Assembly (NCBI RefSeq): GCF_030272615.1
Contig: NC_081412.1
Span: 19,879,932 to 19,943,931 of the forward strand
Reading direction: 5' to 3'
DNA length: 64,000 nt
From: Cryptomeria japonica
Lineage: Eukaryota > Streptophyta > Pinopsida > Cupressales > Cupressaceae
The notes beneath the pieces were generated by a model. That model saw only the letters and a list, made by a program, of their open reading frames with translations, ran no database searches and was not told the DNA's origin. The first letter of the stretch is position 1. Every line of letters starts with the position of its first letter. A program made the position numbers and the translations under genes. Of the stretch, positions 10,691-22,978 are shown one piece after another.

Positions 10691-13600
10691 AAATATTTGT
10701 TTTTTTAGGACACTTTACTGGGACCCACCGAGCTTTAGCTTGGGGATTTTAAGTGTTTTTTTACCATGCCACATCATTGCTTGGGCCCTAGCAAATTCTA
10801 AGAAGGAGAAAAAATTTTAGTATCCACCTCACCATTATGACACATGCTCAAGCCCCTTTAATCCACGGTAAAATATAAAGGAAAGGTGTGGCAACACAGA
10901 CGATAAGGAGCTGGCCTTTGAATAAGAATGTGTCACTTTAAGGAGGACAGAGTAAAAGACCTCTAACATCCAACGCCCAATATAAAGAAGGCATTTCACT
11001 TCATTTTCAAAACATCATCCAAGCATCACAGCACTAAGGTGAATTTAACCATTTCTTAGAGAGAGTTCCTGAGCAATCTCAAACCTGCAAACATCATTTG
11101 CTGAGATTTCTAAGATGTTTTCATTAAATCTCAGCCTGATTTAAGTTAACATCTTTAGTGGAGGTTTGGAGCAGACATGTAGAGTTCTGAACATCGTGAT
11201 TACCTCAGGGTGGCTCGTTTCTAGGCTTTCAATTATCAAATTTTGTTTCTATTATTGATGGAATTGTATTAGCATGATTTGATTTTAATGAAGGGCTAAG
11301 ATATGAGTCTAAGGCTGGAAATCAGAATGACTATTAGATTTTACAATTCTCTGATTTTCAGAATGCAGTAACCCTTCATTTTTTTGCTTTCAATATCCTT
11401 TCAATACCGTAATTTAAGATGTTGAAATTGCAGGATATAGCTGGCAGCCCCAAATCAGGGAGGATTCGAAAGGTGAAGGTAAACAAAATTTGATAAATCA
11501 GATCATTGTATGCAAATGAAGCCAAAGACCGATCTGTCTTAGCAGGGAAGGGCAATCATCACTTGATCAGAGAGATAAGCCAATGCAAATGGAAGCTAAA
11601 ATACCAATTAGCTTTGTGACCTCAAAATAATCAAAGAGTGATCTGATTTGATCAACTCACACAAATGGTTTTAATCCTTTCAGTCACCGATCTGGCATAG
11701 AAGGTATATTTTGACTCCTTGAAAGTCTGATTTGGCATCATTGTTTTAAAAAAGAACTTCACGACTCAGCCCTTTTGAGCGAACTTGAACTTCACGACTT
11801 GCCATGTTGGAGCGACTTCAGGACCTCACCTTTTGGAGCGAATCTCATTAATGAGCATACATAAATGAGTTCACATGAGCGAAGATTGAAGGAAAAATGA
11901 AGGATGTTTGATAGCAATCACCTTGAATGGATTCAATTCCAAATGCACTTCAGGACCTACCAAATTAGAGCGGAATTCACATTTCATGTATTGAGTCATT
12001 GGAGCGAAAAACACACTTCATGAGTTGCACATTTGGAGCGAGATGTATACTTTAGGTTCAAGAGATTTGGAGCGAAGTCCTCCTCTTCACAAATTGCTAA
12101 GGAGAAGCGAAGTCCTTCTCTTCACAAATTGCTAAGGAGGAGCGAAGTTGCTACTTCATGAGTTAGGAATTTGGAACGAAGATTTTCACTTCATGAATCA
12201 CCGATTTGAAGCGAAGTTTTTACTTCATGAGTTGAGTGAGAGGAGCGAATTTCCTACTTCAGGAGTTGAAGAGGAGAGGAGCGATCTTCATGTTCAAGGA
12301 GAGAGGAGCGAACTTCACCTTCAAGGGGAGAGGAGCGATCTTCATGTTCAAGAGGAGAGGAGCGAACTTCACCTTCAAGAGGAGAGGAGCGATCTTCATG
12401 TTCAAGAGGAGAGGAGCGAACTTCACCTTCAAGAGGAGAGGAGCAAACTTAACCTTGGAGAGGAGAGGAGCGAACTTCATGATGGAGATGATAGGAGCGA
12501 ACTTCATGTTTCACCACTATAGAGCGAAGTTCCTTCCTTCATAAGTTAGCATTTTAAAATGAAATTGACAACTTCATGTTCAAGCACTTTGAAGCGAAGT
12601 TCATAACTTAGCAAAATGAAGCGATCTTGAGACAAAATATATCAACTTTGTGCATTAAGGAAGAAGAGCGAAATGCAAAATTCATGAGTTGAAGGGAGTG
12701 AGCGAAGTTTTAACTTCATGTTGGAGGAGAGATGAGCGAAGTTTATATTTTCATCAAGGAGCGAATTTATAAGCATGAGCAAAATTAAATAAGAAAGGAT
12801 AATCGCCTAAGAAGGATACGAATATCAAATGAACTTCATGATCCCATTGAGAGGAGCTAAGTAGAGTAATTTCACAACTTCAGCTTCAAGGAGACAGGAG
12901 TGAACTTCAAGTTCAAGCAACTAAGAGAGAAATTTTTACTTCATGAGTTAAGTGAAAGGAGCGAATTTCATGAATTGGAGGACATGAGCGAACTTCTTCA
13001 CGTTTAAATTAGAGGAATGAACAAAATTTGATAGCATTTACTTCATGAGTTGAGTGAGGGGAGCGAATTTCAAAGAATAAATTTCGTAAATACATCACTT
13101 TTGGAACAAACTTCACATGCACACCACTAAGAATGAACTTCATGAGTTCAAGGAGAGCAAATTATAACTTCTTGATCAAGCCTACAAAAGCGAATATCAA
13201 CATCATGAATCAAGCTTCATGAGCGAATTTTAACTTCATGTTTGAGATAAGTGAGCTTCATGTAGGTTGCTTCAACGGAAAATTCCAACTTTACAAACCA
13301 AGGGATACGCATGAACTTCAAGAATTAAGACATGAGCGAACTTCATGATTTGATCTACATTAACAACTTCATGGTCTCAGTGAAGTGAGTGACTTCAAAG
13401 ACAAGGAGAACTTAATGAACATCAATAATGGAATACACTTCAGAAGCTCCCCTTCACGAGCAAAAAAGCAACTTAAGTGTTGCTTCATGCTGGCAAATCC
13501 TCTCTATATGCTTTAATCAGCCTATATTAAGTATGTGTAATACTTGCTTGTTTCTTTTGCAGGACATGAAGAGAGTCACAAGAGAAAGGATTTGGAGTTT

Positions 13601-14933
13601 CAAAGGAGAAAGACAGTGTTGACATCAGAAGTACATCAATACTTCAAAACTAAGATCTATGCCTTGCACATCTATGATTGAAGCCTACATAGAGAACGGT
13701 TGAAGAAGCAGACAATTTCAGAAGAGTTAATCAAAGTTAGAAGATCAAACCTATAAAGTGTGAAGTGGCATCCTAATCATTATCCCAGTCACCACTCACC
13801 AATCAGGGAAGGTCTACCTCTGCATGTCTTGATTCAACGTACTTGATTCACCAATGATGGCATAAACTTCGAGGCACCTACCCTTATCATCTATTGGTCA
13901 TGCCAAAGTGCTGTAATTATTTCATTGGCCGAATTGAGTTTGTTGTAACAAACCCTAATTAGGGTTTTCATTGTAAAATCTCGGCCATTGATTTCCAATG
14001 GATCTAAGCCATTGAATTGTATTGAGAGCATTATGAAAGGCTCAAGTCTCTCATTTGTAGAGGTTAATAGCTAATAGTTGGTTAATAGTTAATAATTGGA
14101 GAATAGCTAATAGTTAGGAAAGAATAGAATAGCAATTAGAAAAGAAGTTAGAGTAGGAGAAGGCAAAGATTGTTGCCAAACATGGTTGTAAAGAACAATT
14201 GATTTCATTGAAGTTATGGTGAATTTGATTTGTTACTTCAACAACTCGCATGGTCTTTGCTTCTCAATAAGCTTTCATGTAATTAGATTGAGTGGACGAA
14301 TTTGTTGAATGTATTTATGTGGAATCCACCTAATCCATACCACTAGCCTCAAGCTGCTTGTAAGAGCGCCTTGTGTGGTCAACTCGAATGTTATGAGCTT
14401 AACTTCGAATCGTTCTACATTCATTGCTTATGCATTAACTGGAATGGTGATCAATGTTTGATGGTATTGATTCGAACATCTTAGAAATGTCCTTAGAAGA
14501 TTGCATTGATCTTGTGTCAAATTGTTCATTTTGATGGTGAGACCTCGCTCAGTAGGATTCCATCTAATCATTCACTCATCTTCCTACATTCTTAGGATTA
14601 GAATAGATTCTCTCAACCCTTCGTCTTTTGCCATTTTTTCAATTCAAGTTAGTCTAGGACAAAGAGCATCGCCCAATTGAAATATCAAATGATCAAGTTC
14701 CAGCAAATCAAGCATTCAAGCATTCGAATGTAAGTCCCCTTGTGATTCCAGCATAATCACATCAGACCAACAGAGCTTATCCACACGTAGTGAACCTACA
14801 TTCATGAACCTTGGAGCCTTCTCAAGTGATCCTTAAGCTAATCTTTGGCATTTGAGAGATTTTGTTCAAGAGAGGATAAGATACTAATGGTATTTTATTC
14901 TGTGTTCGCATGTGCGTAAAAAACACATCAACA
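10691..14933 (+). repeat. Long LTR (family L, copy 1), 5' end not identified
   Basis: The 3' end CACATCAACA at 14933 and the block GTAAGTCCCCTTGTGATTCC with the following ATTTTATTCTGTGTTCG match the ends of the LTRs at 28008-32807 and, inverted, 22979-27442. A TATA-like TATAAAG is at 10981-10987. About 13910-14060 shares AACCCTAATTAGGGTTT and the following sequence with both other copies. No PBS follows 14933, so it is a solo or truncated LTR. The start is not recognisable; it may lie in or before the pyrimidine-rich tract. Confidence 0.7.
11750..13400 (+). repeat. Degenerate GAGCGAA-CTTCATG minisatellite in long LTR copy 1
   Basis: Dozens of short, irregularly spaced units share a core close to GAGCGAAnTTCATG. 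The densest part (12259-12500) alternates near-identical 24-27-bp units (GAGAGGAGCGATCTTCATGT and a CTTCACC variant). Because the period is a multiple of three, several frames stay open there and encode 9-residue repeats such as ERSELHLQE; this is a by-product of the repeat, not evidence of a gene. Confidence 0.85.
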
Positions 14934-15262
14934 AAACCCATCCATGTTCTTGAATGGATTCTTGAGTTCGTCAACTGGGAGCAGGAGGAGGAGAGCAATT
15001 AAAGTTGTAAAGTCAATGTAAAATAAATTTGTAGTATATAGTATAGAAGGAACAAATAGATCAGGATTTGGTTTATATCTGATGTAGTAGCAATACATGT
15101 AAGTATAAAACAGAAGATGGTAGTCAAGGAAATCCCAGGTGTAGTCAAGCCTAGTTTATTATGAAAAAGGCAAGAGCCTGAACAATACGCATATTTTCTT
15201 TTGATCAATATATAGAGCAGCAATAGCTGCAGCTTCCCTATCAAAAAAAAGGTTATATAAAT
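14934..15262 (+). mobile_element. Probable 5'-truncated LINE tail
   Basis: No open frame of note. It ends GCTTCCCTATCAAAAAAAA (15232-15250), similar to the A-tail start of the LINE ending at 22584 (CCGATCAAAAAA). A short 3' fragment of an older LINE is the simplest reading, but its left end and duplication were not found. Confidence 0.4.
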
Positions 15263-15281
15263 AATAATATACCTAATACTA
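15263..15281 (+). repeat. LINE-A target-site duplication, left
   Basis: The 19 bases are identical to 22585-22603. The length is typical of target-primed reverse transcription. Confidence 0.9.
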
Positions 15282-15332
15282 CATCAATCATCAACATTTT
15301 TGAACACATTGCTCATATAGGGAGTTGCAGAA

Positions 15333-17017
15333 ATGGAGAGTCGAGGGTTTCGCCAACGGTCAAATTTTGCAGGAAGGAATCACAGATGGCAGAAGGGCAG
15401 ATGGTTACCTTGGAGTCCACCTCAGAGGGTCTGGGAGGATTAGAAAGTGCGACAAGAACGGAACAAACACCGTGTGGTGAAACCAAACAGCCAAAGAAGG
15501 AGTTGGTCATCATTGGGAAAATGGGGATATGCAGAGATGTTCACAGGTCATAGGGAGGGCTTCAACAAAATAGCACAGAAGTTCTGGCAGCCAAAACAAG
15601 GAAAGCCGAAGACAATGGAGAATGAAGACTAAATCCAAGTTGATGGTGAGAAAAGGATATCTATCACGATCGAAGATGAAGGCTGGAAGGACTCAAAAAG
15701 ATGTCTCAAGGAAAGAGGGTTTTTCATAAAATGGGTAGGGGAGTGGTCGGCAGCCCCGAAAGTCAGAAGATTGTGTGAAGAGGTTTGGGGAAAAGAATTT
15801 ATCATTAAAACCCTTTCAGGGTTTTTCATAAAATGGGTAGGGGAGTGGCCGGCAGCCCTGAAAGTCAGAAGATTGTGTGATGAGGTTTGGGGAAAAGAAA
15901 TTATCATTAAAACCCTTCCAAATGGGTTCTTTCTGATTATCTTCCTGCACAAAAAGAGCAAAGAGGATATTCTTCAAGGTGGCCCTCCTGGATGGATGGA
16001 ACCAAAGTTTACATCAAAGATTGGGAGCCAAACTTTGACCTTCTCAAAGCCAATTTTGAGGAGGTGCCAATATGGATATGGCTTTACAATCTCCCATGAG
16101 AGTATTGGGAAACAGATACCCTCAAGCAAATAGGGAACAAGATTGGGAGATTTCTAAACGAAGATGAAGCTCTAGAAGCAAAAGATGGGAGTGTTTACAC
16201 AAGAATCTGCATATTGTTGCGCCTGATTCCTCCGCTACCAAAAGAAATTGAACTGGTCACGAATGAGGGCATTTGAATTCAGAAGATTGAAGTAGAAACA
16301 GTTGTGGAAACCTGCAAAAATTGCAAAAGCAACGGCCACAAAGCAAATGAGTGTTTGAAAAGCAACAAGGGTAAGGAAAAAGTAGGATTGGAATTCATGG
16401 AAGAAGGTTTGGGAATATAGGACAATAACACAGAAGACAACATGTCAAAAGAAAATGTAACAGAGCACCAAGAGTTGGATAGGGCGGTAGGGGATGAAGA
16501 ACCAGAAATGCAAAAGGAGGCAGAGCGTCCTTTTCAGGCATTTCAGGATAGACAGTAGGGACAAGTTGATAAGGAACAAAATATGACATGATCAAAAAAT
16601 GTTATTGACAGCTCAACATTACAAGAGGTTGGAAACAAACTTAACCAGACACAAAGGATAGAAACCTGTTCACCAAGTAAAACATACCAAAGGAGAACTC
16701 CATCACACCAAAAAAAAGTAGACAAACGAAGGATTTAGAAAATATGAACGAAGGAGGAGGGATTCCCAAACCAAGCTCTATATGGTTGGAAAGCAATTGT
16801 CCATCGCCACTCAAGATAACCCCAAGGAAAATTGGAAGATGTCTGTGATGAGAGAACCATTGAACAAGCAATAGCGTCTTCGAGCAAAATCAGTGTGGGG
16901 GAGGAAAAAAGTAGAGGGAAGAAATCCAGAAAGACCCAACTCGAAATGGCAAGCAGTGCAAAAGGGCAAAGGAAACTGAGATCCGGGAAGTGCTTTACCC
17001 TTCCTGGAGGCCAATGA
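15333..17017 (+). pseudogene. LINE-A ORF1 (RNA-binding protein), broken
   Basis: It begins MESRGFRQRSNFAGRN. A DUF4283-type region follows (GFFIKWVGEWPAALKVRRLC, then NLPWEYWETDTLKQIGNKIG after a frameshift near 16000). A CCHC knuckle CKNCKSNGHKANEC is at 16312-16353, then a charged tail. Stops are near 15444 and 15630, with more in the tail. In plant L1 elements this protein binds element RNA. Its last stop overlaps the ORF2 start as ATGA (17014-17017), so translation of ORF2 could have used coupled reinitiation. An in-frame 102-bp segment is duplicated inside it (15719-15922). Confidence 0.8.
15719..15922 (+). repeat. 102-bp tandem duplication in LINE-A ORF1
   Basis: Copies at 15719-15820 and 15821-15922 differ at a few bases. 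The period of 34 codons keeps the frame, so residues around FFIKWVGEW through IIKTL occur twice in the DUF4283-like region. Confidence 0.9.
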
Positions 17018-20000
17018 AGATCCTATCATGGAATGTCAGGGGCTGTAATGCCCCTGACAAAGCCCGCCTGGTCGAATGAGGTGTTGACCAGGTGAAACCA
17101 GAAATTGTCATGTTCCAGGAAACCAAGATCAAACAAGAAGAAAGATGTAAATTTCAACAAAAAATGGAGATTATGGAATGGCTCTATGGTAGATGTTGAG
17201 AAACTTCGAGAGGAATGTGTATCTTCTAGAAACTGCATTCAATCAAAGGCAAGGAATTGGCACAAAATAGACTAGCTTGCTGTGTTAATCAAGAATCTAA
17301 AGGATAACAACGAATTCATATTGATCAACGTTTATGGACCGACATCAAGGAGGGCTAAGGTTGAGGTATGCGAACAAATCTCAAACTTTTTACAAGGTGT
17401 GAATAATATGTATGTAATCCTAGGGGGGGATTTCAATGCAATTAGATGTCCATCTAAGAAAATAGGAGGAATTGGAGGTCATAACAATCAGCATTTACAT
17501 TTATAGGAATTTTATTGTGAACAATGCGTTCATAGATCAAATATTTTAAAATTGTTATACATGGACAAATAGACAAGTAGGGGGAGACTTCATAGCTTAG
17601 AAACAAGATAGATTCCTTTTGTCTGAAAATTGGAATCATTCTTCTATAATTTGGGAGGCGACCCTTCTCCCTTTCATTAGCTCGGACCATTTTCCCATTG
17701 CATTGCTATTGTAGAATGACAATGTTCCTTTACGATGCCCCTTCAAGTTCGAGAAGATGTGGCTTCGTGATGTAGATCTAAAGGAATTGATTGCTTAGTG
17801 GTCGTCTAATGCACCTAGGCTAACAAGAACAAAGGCACATAAAGTGGTGAGGAAGATTTAGTCCTTAAAAGAAAAGTTAAAGGAATGGAACCAAACGCAT
17901 TTCGGTAATATATTTGCTGAGAAAATCAGAACTGAGAACTGCCTGGCAGGAATTAATGAGAATATAATTCAAAATGGTATGACAGAATTGGAAATTCAAG
18001 AGGAAAAAAGACTACACTCACAGTTGGTAGAAATAGTGGCGAGGAAAGAAACCTTCTGGAGGCAAAAATCAAGGAAATGTTGGCTTCGAGAAAGGGGCAG
18101 GAACACTAAGTTTTTTTATAGTTTGGTAAAAGCGAGAAGGATTTCCAACAGAATTTTGGAGATCAAAAGAGATGGATCTATTCTAGCTAATGTAGAAGAC
18201 ATTAATAGAGAGGCATTGAGTTATTTCCAGAATCTCTTGACGGCGAATGATAACCCAATGGAGGATAATTTGGAGGAAGTCCTAAGTTATATCCCATCAA
18301 TCATTACGGAGCAGGCAAATCAAATTTTATACCAAAAAGTCTCTATGGAGGAAGTGAAAGCTTCTATATTCTCAATGGAGGGTGACAAGGCACGAAGCCC
18401 AGATGGATTTCCACCAACATTCTTTCAAAAATTCTGGGAGGTTCTTAAGGTGGATATTTGGGAGATGGTAGAAGAAGCAACGGGTAAAAGATATATGTCC
18501 GAAGAACTTAACAACACTTTCATAGCATTGATCCCGAAGAAGGAGACTGCAATCCTTTGATGACCTACGCCCGATTTCGCTCTGCAATACTACTTATAAG
18601 ATTTTTGCAAAGGTGATGGCGAAAAGGTTAAAGAAGATTCTTCCGAATATTCTCAGAGGAGCAGAGCAGATTCACTCCAAATAGATCAATTGTTGAAGGG
18701 GTCAATATTGCACATTAAGCGATTCATTCCATTCAAAGAGCAAAGACCAGTACAATGATGATTAAACTGGATATTAGGAAGGCTTATGATCATGTAAATC
18801 GATCCTTTATCCCGAAAATTATGCAGAAATTTGGATTTAATTAATCATTGTTGGAATGGATAAGAAGTTGTGTTTCTACACCAAGAATGTCAGTGTTGGT
18901 AAATGGGAGTCCGTAGGAGTTCTTCCCGACATCAAGGGGCTTCCGACAGGGAAACCCTCTCTCCCCATTCTTATTTATCATCATGGCAAAGGTACTAGGA
19001 AGGATGATTTCCAGATACAGAGAGGTGGGCAGATGGAAAGGAGTTAAGATTGCGAATAATGTGGAGGCGGTGACACACAATTTGTTGATGATATGTTGTT
19101 GATGGGGGAAGCTATAGCTTGAGAAGCAAGACTGATACGTAGCATGATAGACAAACACTGCAAAGTGTTAGGACAAGCGGTGAACTAGCATAAGTCAAAA
19201 TTTTATTGCTTCAATACCAATGGTGATATCTAGACGGACATTGCAAACACTTTGGGCATCCAAGTTGGCCAAGTACCTGGGAAGTTCCTAGGTATTCCTT
19301 TGTTTGGAGGTGCATGTCAATCAAACTTGTAGAACAAGTTAGACGAGCAATGTTTGGGCAAAATGGATGGCTGGAAAAGCAAGTGGCTCACCTCAGCGGG
19401 AAGACTACTGATGCTAAAATCAGTGATTTCAGCTATCCCTTTATTTTCTATGTCATGTTTAGGGATCCCGAAGAAAATCAATAAGGTCATTTAAAAGGGG
19501 ATGAGGAAATTCTTTTGGAATGGAAATCGGGATAAAGATAAGATCCCACTTCTTGCATGGGATAACATTTGCAAACAGAAAGAAAGAGGTGGAGCAGGAA
19601 TAAGAAAATAGAACATTATGAATGAAGCAATGGGAGCTAAGTTGGTTTAGAATATGTATAAAAACCTGAATCAAAATGGGTCAGAATTCTAGCTAATAAA
19701 TATTTGGATGACCAAAGAAGGGAAAGAATTCTAACAATCAAGAACCCCCCAGAGGCTCGGCTATATTGAATTTTTTGATTGAATGTAGGGAGGTGATAAT
19801 TAAACACCTAACTTGGAGGCTTGGGGATGGTAAAAAAGCCAAATGTTGGGAGGACTCCTGGTAAGGCCTCCAAAATCTTAAAGAGGACAGAATGTGGCAA
19901 GAGATTAGGAATGTCACGGAAACAAGATGGGTTAGATATGTGGCAAAATACTTGGTTTAGAAGGAGCAATTCGAGGTCCCAGTTTAGTGCTGGAAGGAAC

Positions 20001-21157
20001 CAAGGGAACTTGAACTTCCAGGCAACCTAGAGATCAGATTTAGAGAATTACTTTAATCTAGAACAGTTAAACTAACTGGTGAAGAAGATTAAATTGTTTG
20101 GTGTGGTTCTAAAAGTGGGAATTATGTAGTAAAGATTGGATATAAACTCTTGGATCAAGAACAAATGAATGATCAGTGGCCACACCAGCTCTGTTGGAAC
20201 AAATACCATCTACAAAAGGTTGGATCCTTTGTGTGGCTAGCTATAATGGACAAAATTCTTATGGGGGATGTATACTGTGTAAGAAAGCTGAAAAAATATC
20301 AACTCATCTCCTTTTGCATTGCCCAATAGTGCAAAATTGTTGGAAGAAATTGTTGCAGAGGCTAGCGTGGAGCACTCCTTTAACAGGTAGTCTGTTAAGT
20401 TGGTTTCAAGCTTGGCATTGTTGTGAAAAACAAACCGGTTTACTCAAGTATATGGAAAATTGCTCCTTCGGCATTAATCTAGGAGGTTTGGAAAGAAAGG
20501 AATAGGATATTCCAAGACAAGGAGGAGAGTGATGAAAGATTGTGGAACAAGATAGAAAGATCGATATCAGAATTAGTAAGTACTGCAGCGTCTATGATCA
20601 ACTTGAATAAATGCCCATATAACTGGCTTGACAGCAAAATTCAAGCTCAATGGCCACTGATTAAATTCCAGCTCGTTAATGGACTTTTAAGGGTTGATCC
20701 TAAGGAATGCAATAGGCCGAATGTGAAATGGATTCCTTTGGATAAAGACTGGATTAAGGTGAACTTTGACGAAGCGACAAGAGGCAACCCAAGTCAATTA
20801 GGAGCAAGGTGTGTGGCGAGAAACCATAAAGGTGAAGCCTTGGCAAGATGTGGACAAGGCGTAGGTATTACTACTAACAATATAGTAGAAGCAAATGCAG
20901 CCCTTTTGGCAATTCAGATGGCAAAAAGGCTTGGGGTAAGATACTTGCAGCTGGAAAGTGACTCTAAAATTATTACTCAGGCGATAACAAAGGGGAATGC
21001 AATCCACTGGAAAATAGACAAACTAATTCAAATCATAATTACACACTTAATGGCTTTCCCAAAATTTAAAGTCTCTCACACTCTAAGAGAGGGAAATCGG
21101 GAGGCCAATATGCAAGCTAAGGAGGTAGTGGATTTCCGACAAGGTGACATAAGCTAG
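17014..21157 (+). pseudogene. LINE-A ORF2 (endonuclease, reverse transcriptase, RNase H), broken
   Basis: Starts MKILSWNVRGCNAPDKARLV. AP endonuclease motifs: MFQETK, LINVYGP, ILGGDFNAIRC (17014-17510). Reverse transcriptase: KARSPDGFPPTFFQKFW (about 18390), DDLRPISLC, IKLDIRKAYDHVN, RQGNPLSPFLF, QFVDDMLLMG (about 19080; the VDD pair is intact), then LGIPLFGG. A zf-RVT-like CILCKKAEKISTHLLLHC lies near 20270-20330. RNase H: WIKVNFDEATRGN to LREGNREANMQAKE (about 20750-21120). Numerous stops and shifts occur, especially 17180-17980 and 18840-20170. The RNase H region is the best preserved. The product would have nicked target DNA and copied LINE RNA. Confidence 0.88.
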
Positions 21158-21576
21158 AGCAAAGAAAGAATGACGTTGGCAAACTAGAATTGAGATGTGG
21201 GTAGTTGCAATATCATCATTGCCAGAAAACAACGGAACGATGAAACAAGATGCTTGAAGTGTAGGAGCAGGCAGGGAGTAATATGGCGAGATTTTGGACA
21301 GAGATGGGCATAAGAAGGAAGTATTCCATTGTACTAACAAGTGAGCTGATAAGTGGTGGTAATGGTGGCCATCCCCTCTGAGAAATAATGGCAGGCTGAA
21401 TGAAATTTTAAAGAAAAGATATCATGGCTACAAGGTGTGAAAACCAAAAACAAATACCCAATGCAGAGCTAGATCCGTATACAAATATGCTGCTAAAATT
21501 AAATAAGGAATGCCAAGTTGGAAGGGCATTAATGACGTAAGGCAAATGAAAGAGAATTATATACCTCCAGGTCGAA

Positions 21577-22215
21577 ATGTCATTCATATTTCTTTAGTGT
21601 CTTGGAGAAGTTTGGAGTGAGGTGAGTGAGAAGTGTTGGGAGATTGAGGCAAATTTTTCTTTGCAAACCCACAAACAGCAAGTCACCTTTTGGGGCCGAA
21701 TTTTCGATGAAAGACTCGCGAATCTCTTCAACTTTGAAGAGAAGACACTCATCACCTGAATGAAAATCATGCTTGGAGAGAAGTATTTGAATGAAGAGTT
21801 CCGATACCACACCAATGCGAACATCGTCTCGATGTTCGTGGCATGGTGTCTGGAACTAGAGCCAAGGAACAAGGTAGCGGAAATAATGAACAGATGTGTG
21901 AAGAAAGAATGGCTGGTGGGGATGAAAAGTTTTTTGGAAATGACCAAAGACAAGGAGGGTTTTGCTTTCCCAAGCGGAGTGTGGATTCATGTCAGTGAAT
22001 TTGAACCTCCTCTTAGACCATTTCTACTGTGGAGTGCGAATTGTAATAAAGAAGTGAGGAGGGCAACAACCCAAATTGGGATGCAGGGGGTGAAAGCATA
22101 CTTGAACTATGTGACTACTTGGGAAAACAAACTAGAGCAGGCAAAATGGGGACCATATGAGAACTACAGAACCTTGAAGGCTAAAAATGCTCTTCCTAAG
22201 CATAAAAGAGGATGA
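21577..22215 (+). pseudogene. Uncharacterised third open frame at LINE-A 3' end
   Basis: One frame of about 212 codons running from MSFIFL to KHKRG*, broken by TAG 21595 and TGA 21757; the uninterrupted part is 21760-22215 (151 codons). Readable segments: EVWSEVSEKCWEIE, VTFWGRIFDERLANLF, YLNEEFRYHTNANIVSMFVA, GFAFPSGVWIHVSEFEPP. I do not recognise a domain. It is soluble-looking, with no membrane segment or signal peptide. It lies about 420 bp after RNase H and inside the LINE boundaries. It may be an element-encoded accessory protein, a captured host exon, or a 3' UTR that is open by chance; the length and amino-acid balance argue against chance. Confidence 0.5.
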
Positions 22216-22584
22216 CCTGCGGGCTCAAGGAAGACAAGGAGGGTCCGAGTGCTGCTGCAGAGTGAGTCTTCCGGTTGCAAATGCGAACCAAAGATAGTGG
22301 GCTAGAATGCAGCAACACTGTGGCGGAGGATGACAAAGAGAAAGCAGTAATGGAAGAGGGCTAGGAGGAAGGATGGGACTGCACTACCTTTTGTGGTTTT
22401 TGTATAATGTCGATTTGAAATATGTAGAATGCTAGGGGTTGGGTTTGCAAATCTGTTTTTTGATGTAAGGGTTGCAAATGCTACTAATTATTTTGCATGG
22501 GGTATGCACTATGAACGATATGATAATATGATATGTGAATCTCTTTTTGAATTAATAAAAATTCCAATTACCGATCAAAAAATC

Positions 22585-22603
22585 AATAATATACCTAATA
22601 CTA
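22585..22603 (+). repeat. LINE-A target-site duplication, right
   Basis: Identical to 15263-15281; it follows the A-rich tail directly. Confidence 0.9.
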
Positions 22604-22978
22604 TAAATAATTATAATATATAATAAATTAGTTTTTTAATAAATAATAATATATTAATAGTGTGTACATAAATCTAAATGCAAATTTAGGTTCTAATTAT
22701 TTATCTATTTTATAGTTTATACTTATTAACAGCAAAGTTGTGTGATTAAATTTTAATAAATTACTTATTAACAACAAAGTTTAGCGGCACATCGATTAAC
22801 TATAGAGATACAGTAATTTTTTGGAAAATAAGTATTTTAAGGACATTTTAAAAATCTTTTAAAGATATTTCTTTAAAGATTAATATCCATTCTTTGTTTC
22901 CAACGAAACAAAAAATCTGCCACTGCAAATACGGTAACTAAAATATTTGTTGTTTGCAAGGAAACACAAAAACCTATC
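22604..22978. other. AT-rich spacer
   Basis: Strongly AT-rich with no open frame, RNA gene or repeat that I can name. Confidence 0.7.

Larger units (their letters stand above)
15282..22584 (+). mobile_element. LINE-A: full-length but decayed plant L1-type retrotransposon
   Basis: 7.3 kb bounded by a perfect 19-bp duplication, AATAATATACCTAATACTA, at 15263-15281 and 22585-22603. It contains ORF1 with DUF4283-like and CCHC segments, ORF2 with AP endonuclease, reverse transcriptase, zf-RVT and RNase H, and a further open frame before the short A-rich tail (CAAAAAATC). No LTRs are present. Many stops and frameshifts in ORF1 and ORF2 make it non-autonomous now. Confidence 0.92.

Noticed and set aside
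12148-12522. Gene for a repeat protein
   Set aside because: Several frames are open only because the unit length is divisible by three; it lies in a minisatellite inside an LTR.
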